Below the pieces are notes generated by a model. That model was not told where the DNA came from and did no database searches. It was given only the letters and a program-made list of their open reading frames with translations. A DNA stretch of 9,892 bases from Cytophagales bacterium (lineage in GTDB: Bacteria; Bacteroidota; Bacteroidia; Cytophagales; UBA9547): contig DMUD01000050.1 of the NCBI GenBank assembly GCA_003476475.1, positions 1 to 9,892 of the forward strand, given 5' to 3'. Position numbers and translations under genes: made by a program. This document shows, one piece after another, positions 6,027 through 9,892 of this stretch (positions are counted from its first letter, which is position 1; the number at the start of each line of letters is the position of its first letter).

Positions 6027-9000
6027 TGGTTGGTGTTTTATGTGCTGTTCGAAATAGTTTTTATATTCTTTCCACAGGGATAGCAAATTTTGGAGTTGGA
6101 TCGCCAAATGCTCGAATTCGCCTTTTTTTATTCCTTTTTCAATTGTTTCTGCCAATTTAGAAATTTTTAATACACCAAGTGTACCCGTATTTCCTTTTAA
6201 GGTGTGCAATTCTTTTTTTATAGTGTCGTAATCTTTATTTTCTAAAGCCCCCAAAGACTTTTGGATTTGTTCATGGGATTCTGTCACCAATTCAGTGTAG
6301 GTTTCTTGTATCAATTCGTCGCCACCAAGCTTGAGAAGGTTTTCTAGTATATTTTGGTCAACCACAATGTCTTCTTCAGTACTACTTGTCTGCGATTTGG
6401 GGTTCGATTTTTCACTTATCGAATAGCTTGTGTTTGTAAAGTTTTTCATGTTTGGTTGCTGTTTTTCAATCCACTCTTTTATTTTCAATAAAAATATATC
6501 GGCTTTAATAGGCTTTGAAACGTAATCGTCCATGCCCGATTTCAAAAATTTTTCTTTGTCTTCGCTCATGGAGTAGGCCGTCATGGCTATCACAGGCGGT
6601 ATGCGTTTCAGCGGCAATGCTTTTATGTGCTGGGTGGCCGTAATGCCGTCCATGTCGGGCATTTGCACATCCATCAACACCACATCAAAAAAATCCCCTT
6701 CTTTAACTTTCGCTATCGCACTTTGGCCATTTGAGACACATTCTGCTTTGCAACCGGCATAAGCCAAAATTTCACTGGCTACTTTTAGGTTGATAGCATT
6801 GTCGTCGACAAGCAACACCCGCGGGCTGTAATGGGTAAACTTGAAGATTTTGTTTTCGGATTCTTCTGTTTTTTCGATTGCTACACCCGACTCTTGGGTA
6901 TGGAAGGTAAACCAAAATGTGCTTCCCTCGCCTACCGAAGAAATCACGCCTATTTCACCACCCATCAAATGGGTAAGTTGGCGAGAAATGGAAAGTCCTA
7001 GTCCAGTGCCTTTGTAATTTTTGGTCGAACTGTTGTCGAGTTGTTGAAAAGTGGCAAACAGTTTGTGGATGTCTTCTTCAGAAATTCCAATGCCCGAGTC
7101 TTGTACTTCAACCCTCAGTAAATGTTGTGGAGCCTGACTGTGTTCGGGGTGTATTTTTACTTTAATGTACCCTTTGTCTGTAAATTTGATGGAATTGGAC
7201 ACCAGATTCGACAATATTTGAAGCAAACGGGTTTCGTCGGCCAAAATAAAGTTGGGAGTAGCGGGGTGTATTTCGTAATCAAAGTGTATTCCTTTTTTGG
7301 TAGCTTGTTGTTTGAAAAGGGCGTACAGTTTTTCGATGGTATTGGTAAGCGAGATTGGAATTGGCCTTAGTTCCATTTTGCCAGCTTCTAATTTTGACAA
7401 ATCCAAAATGTCGTTCAAGATTTCCAACAAGGTTTCCGACGATTTTTTGATGGTTTGCACAAATTCTTTTTGGCGCTCGTTCAATTCACTTTCTGAAAGT
7501 AAGTCGATCATGCCAATGATACCGTTCATGGGCGTGCGAATTTCGTGGCTCATATTGGCCAAAAACACTTCTTTTACTTTCAACGAACGTTCGGCCAATT
7601 CTTTCGCCTGCAAAATTTCTTCAGAGGCTTTTTTCAGTTCGGTAATGTCGCGCACCACACCTGCAATAGAAACTGGTTTTTGGTTTTGATAAATGATGCG
7701 CAAATGTGAAATACAATTCAGGTAAGTGCCATCTTTTTTAAGCAGGTTTATTTCGTAGTTGCGAACTGAACCTGTGGCCAGAAGTTCTCTGATAAGTCTC
7801 GTTTGTTTGTTGTGGCTTGTGTAAAGCTCGGAAATGTTTCTGTTCTGTAGTTCTTTGGGCGTAAAACCACAAATTTCAAATACAGAAGGGCTTACAAGGG
7901 TGATGTTGCCTTCGATGTCGCTTCTGAAATAGATGTCTTGAAAGGAAAGGAAAATGTTTTTGAATTTTTCTTCACTTTGAATTACCGCCAGTTCAATTTG
8001 TTTTTTTTCGGTGATGTTGTGCGAAATGATGGATACTTCGTTGATGCTGCCGTCGGGCTCGTAAATAGGGTTGAAGAAACTTTCCCACCAATACTCGTTA
8101 CCGTTGGTAGATTTTATTTTGGTTTCGAGGTGTTGCGGGTTTCCGTCAAATGCTTCGTCGTATTTGATGTTTACGATAGTCTTGAACTCGTCGCCCGCCA
8201 GTATCGGAATATTTTTGGTAACGGTGAGACCAATAGCCGGTCTGATGCCATATTGTCGGAAAACCGCATCGGAATAGTTTTGGTTGAAGGAAGTGAGTAC
8301 TCTTTCGCGTGTAACAGTCCAAATAAGGTGAGAGCTGGTTTCGAAAATGGCTTTCAGTTTGGCAGTTTGGTTGCGAATCATGCCTTCTCTGCGCGTTCTT
8401 TCAATGGAAAGCGCAATTTGGTCTGAAGCGAAAGTGAGCATTTTGAAATGGCGTTCGCGGTATTTGTTTATGTCGTTGTAACTTTTTACCCCAATGGCCC
8501 CAATGATATTTCCTTGCAGGCTCAGGGGTACTCCTATCCAAATTTTGGGTATCCTACCCGACAATTTTATTTTGCCGGCACTTGCCAGTTCTATTATTTC
8601 ATTTTCGAGCAAGAAAAGGGCCTTGCCTGTTCGAAGTGTGTAGTCGGTCAGGGCATCGTAGGTTATGCGATTTTCGCCGGTGCTGTTGGTGAAATGCCCT
8701 AGTTGTTCGTCCACATAGTAAGGATATTCTAGTTTGTGGCTATCCTTTTCGTACAAGGCTACATGAAAATTGTTTACTTCGATTACGCTTTTCATCAACT
8801 TGTGAATTTCCATGAAGAGCGTGTCCAAGTTTTTAACTTCCAAGGCAAGCACCGCAATGCTATTGTATAGATTTTGGCTGCGTTCGTTTCGTACCTTTTC
8901 GGTATTGTTGTAAAAAATACCTCGGTATTCTATTACTTTGTCATTTTTAAAAATGCAGCTTACGCTTCCAACCGCGTGAACGTACTTTTTTTCTTTGGTC

Positions 9001-9892
9001 AGAAATTTTAGGTCAATATTATTGGGCCGCTTATTGGCATCTACTTGGTTCAAGTATTTTTGAAATTTCTCTAATGAGTCTTCTGTTATGATTTCCCAAA
9101 ATTTGAGTGATTGTAGGTCCTCGTCGGTAAAAAGCAAAGTTGTTTTCCACGATTGGTTCACAAACGATATTTTCCCATCGGGACTAAAGCCCACAATAAG
9201 GTCATTGGCGTTTTCGAATAGGCCACGCAGTTTTTCGTTCGACTCGCGCAAGGCGCGTACCATTCGTTTGTTTTCCGTAACGTCTTCTCCTAGCATGGTC
9301 AAACCCACAATTTCGCCCATGGGGCTGGTCATGGGGGTTACGGTAAATTGCAAGGTGCGCTCGTCTTGGTATTTCGACAAAAGCTTCCACTCAAATTTGT
9401 TGGTGAAGCCGCCGTTTGCCATGTCGCGAAAAAATTCGCCTCGTTTGTATTTTTTGTCGGGCGTGAAGAGGTGGGTAGGGCGTTTGCCAATCAGTTCTTT
9501 TGGTTTTTTGCCCAGCAGGCGTGCCAAGGCTATGTTCGAGTAGGTTATTTTTTCGTTGCTATCCAAAATGAGGCCTACAAGGTTTATTTTCTCAAAAACC
9601 TTGTGTAGTTTTTCCTCTGTCTTTTTCAGGGCTATTTCGTTGCGCATTTTGACTTCGGCCAATTTGCGTTCGGTCACGTCTCTTTCTTGGCAAATGATGA
9701 CGTCTTCGCCATAATACTTCCCCTTTTTTAGCGTTACTTCTTTCGTGAATGGAATGTCGTTGGGCAGTTTGCCGCTCAGTTCCAGTTTTTGGGTGTCGCC
9801 GTTCCAGGTTCTTCGCAATTTGTAGCTAAGCTTCAAACTTTCGGGTATGCTTTTCGGGGCTACTTGCAGGAATTGTTTTCCTAAAAACAGCT
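6024..9892 (-). CDS. Hybrid sensor histidine kinase, multi-PAS/GAF with REC and Hpt (5' end beyond window)
   Basis: The frame remains open to the right edge, so the N-terminus is missing. A TTG at 9836 is possible as a start but would cut into a PAS domain. Numbered from that TTG, the order is: end of a PAS domain (1-58), PAS (about 75-190), PAS (200-318), GAF (325-482), PAS (493-612), PAS (622-737), HisKA with His764 in NMSHEIRTPMNG, HATPase with Asn881 (N box), DSGIGI (913-918) and GTGLGL (943-948), REC with Asp1011/1012, phosphoacceptor Asp1056 and Lys1108, a Ser/Thr/Asn-rich linker (about 1127-1156), and Hpt with His1211 in LHTLKGNTGTLG. Every phosphorelay residue is present. PAS domains end in D-x-TE-like sequences typical of PAC motifs. 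No membrane segment is visible in this part, so sensing here appears cytoplasmic. Ligands of the PAS and GAF domains cannot be inferred. It probably heads, or lies within, the operon with the receiver, small protein and hydrolase. Confidence 0.95.
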   Translation of the reverse strand, partial: LFLGKQFLQVAPKSIPESLKLSYKLRRTWNGDTQKLELSGKLPNDIPFTKEVTLKKGKYYGEDVIICQERDVTERKLAEVKMRNEIALKKTEEKLHKVFEKINLVGLILDSNEKITYSNIALARLLGKKPKELIGKRPTHLFTPDKKYKRGEFFRDMANGGFTNKFEWKLLSKYQDERTLQFTVTPMTSPMGEIVGLTMLGEDVTENKRMVRALRESNEKLRGLFENANDLIVGFSPDGKISFVNQSWKTTLLFTDEDLQSLKFWEIITEDSLEKFQKYLNQVDANKRPNNIDLKFLTKEKKYVHAVGSVSCIFKNDKVIEYRGIFYNNTEKVRNERSQNLYNSIAVLALEVKNLDTLFMEIHKLMKSVIEVNNFHVALYEKDSHKLEYPYYVDEQLGHFTNSTGENRITYDALTDYTLRTGKALFLLENEIIELASAGKIKLSGRIPKIWIGVPLSLQGNIIGAIGVKSYNDINKYRERHFKMLTFASDQIALSIERTRREGMIRNQTAKLKAIFETSSHLIWTVTRERVLTSFNQNYSDAVFRQYGIRPAIGLTVTKNIPILAGDEFKTIVNIKYDEAFDGNPQHLETKIKSTNGNEYWWESFFNPIYEPDGSINEVSIISHNITEKKQIELAVIQSEEKFKNIFLSFQDIYFRSDIEGNITLVSPSVFEICGFTPKELQNRNISELYTSHNKQTRLIRELLATGSVRNYEINLLKKDGTYLNCISHLRIIYQNQKPVSIAGVVRDITELKKASEEILQAKELAERSLKVKEVFLANMSHEIRTPMNGIIGMIDLLSESELNERQKEFVQTIKKSSETLLEILNDILDLSKLEAGKMELRPIPISLTNTIEKLYALFKQQATKKGIHFDYEIHPATPNFILADETRLLQILSNLVSNSIKFTDKGYIKVKIHPEHSQAPQHLLRVEVQDSGIGISEEDIHKLFATFQQLDNSSTKNYKGTGLGLSISRQLTHLMGGEIGVISSVGEGSTFWFTFHTQESGVAIEKTEESENKIFKFTHYSPRVLLVDDNAINLKVASEILAYAGCKAECVSNGQSAIAKVKEGDFFDVVLMDVQMPDMDGITATQHIKALPLKRIPPVIAMTAYSMSEDKEKFLKSGMDDYVSKPIKADIFLLKIKEWIEKQQPNMKNFTNTSYSISEKSNPKSQTSSTEEDIVVDQNILENLLKLGGDELIQETYTELVTESHEQIQKSLGALENKDYDTIKKELHTLKGNTGTLGVLKISKLAETIEKGIKKGEFEHLAIQLQNLLSLWKEYKNYFEQHIKHQP

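Noticed and set aside
7938..8426. 162-codon plus-strand open frame opposite the kinase
   Set aside because: It is antisense to clear PAS/GAF coding sequence and has a composition typical of a shadow frame.
9088..9543. 151-codon plus-strand open frame opposite the kinase
   Set aside because: Same situation: antisense to PAS coding sequence, Ser/Arg-rich, no recognisable motif.
1..9892. Mobile elements, tRNA/rRNA genes, CRISPR arrays, riboswitches
   Set aside because: No transposase or integrase motifs, terminal inverted repeats, cloverleaf-like segments, repeat-spacer patterns or long structured leaders were found on reading both strands.

Overview
The window looks like chromosomal DNA of a Bacteroidota bacterium, probably of the Cytophagia/Cytophagales type. 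The evidence is a moderately AT-rich composition, no Shine-Dalgarno-like sites before the starts, a candidate Bacteroidota promoter (TTTG, 19 nt, TAacTTaG), a secreted TPR-CHAT protein, and a giant multi-PAS hybrid histidine kinase of a kind common in that phylum. The phylum call rests on these features and on family resemblance, because no marker gene is present.

Layout, left to right. Positions 1-149 hold the last 48 codons of a plus-strand gene (possibly a lipocalin-like secreted protein), followed by a clear intrinsic terminator at 169-198. A single large plus-strand gene (255-4487) follows. It encodes a predicted exported protein of 1410 residues: signal peptide, long TPR-like helical array, short coiled coil, and a C-terminal CHAT (caspase-like) domain with an intact His1245/Cys1323 dyad. 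A 99-bp convergent gap separates it from a minus-strand block.

The minus-strand block is transcribed right to left from beyond 9892. It contains a 5'-truncated hybrid sensor kinase (PAS-PAS-PAS-GAF-PAS-PAS-HisKA-HATPase-REC-Hpt); a stand-alone CheY-like receiver that starts one base after the kinase stop; a small conserved-looking hypothetical protein; and a PhnP-like metallo-beta-lactamase-fold hydrolase. The close spacing (1 nt, 24 nt, then a frame-shifted junction) suggests one operon. The kinase and single-domain receiver form a plausible phosphorelay: His764 to Asp1056 to Hpt His1211 to receiver Asp54. No DNA-binding output is encoded in the window. Whether the hydrolase takes part in the signalling is unknown.

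The most striking anomaly is the junction between the small hypothetical gene and the hydrolase, near 5346-5350. The hydrolase frame carries its full N-terminal GTGTSQG loop and Cys-X-Cys-X2-Cys motif upstream of any ATG, GTG or TTG start, while the small gene reads on through it in another frame. One extra base in a run of four T (minus strand) would join the two into a single frame of about 344 codons. This could be a sequencing error, a real frameshift mutation, a fused gene, or recoding.
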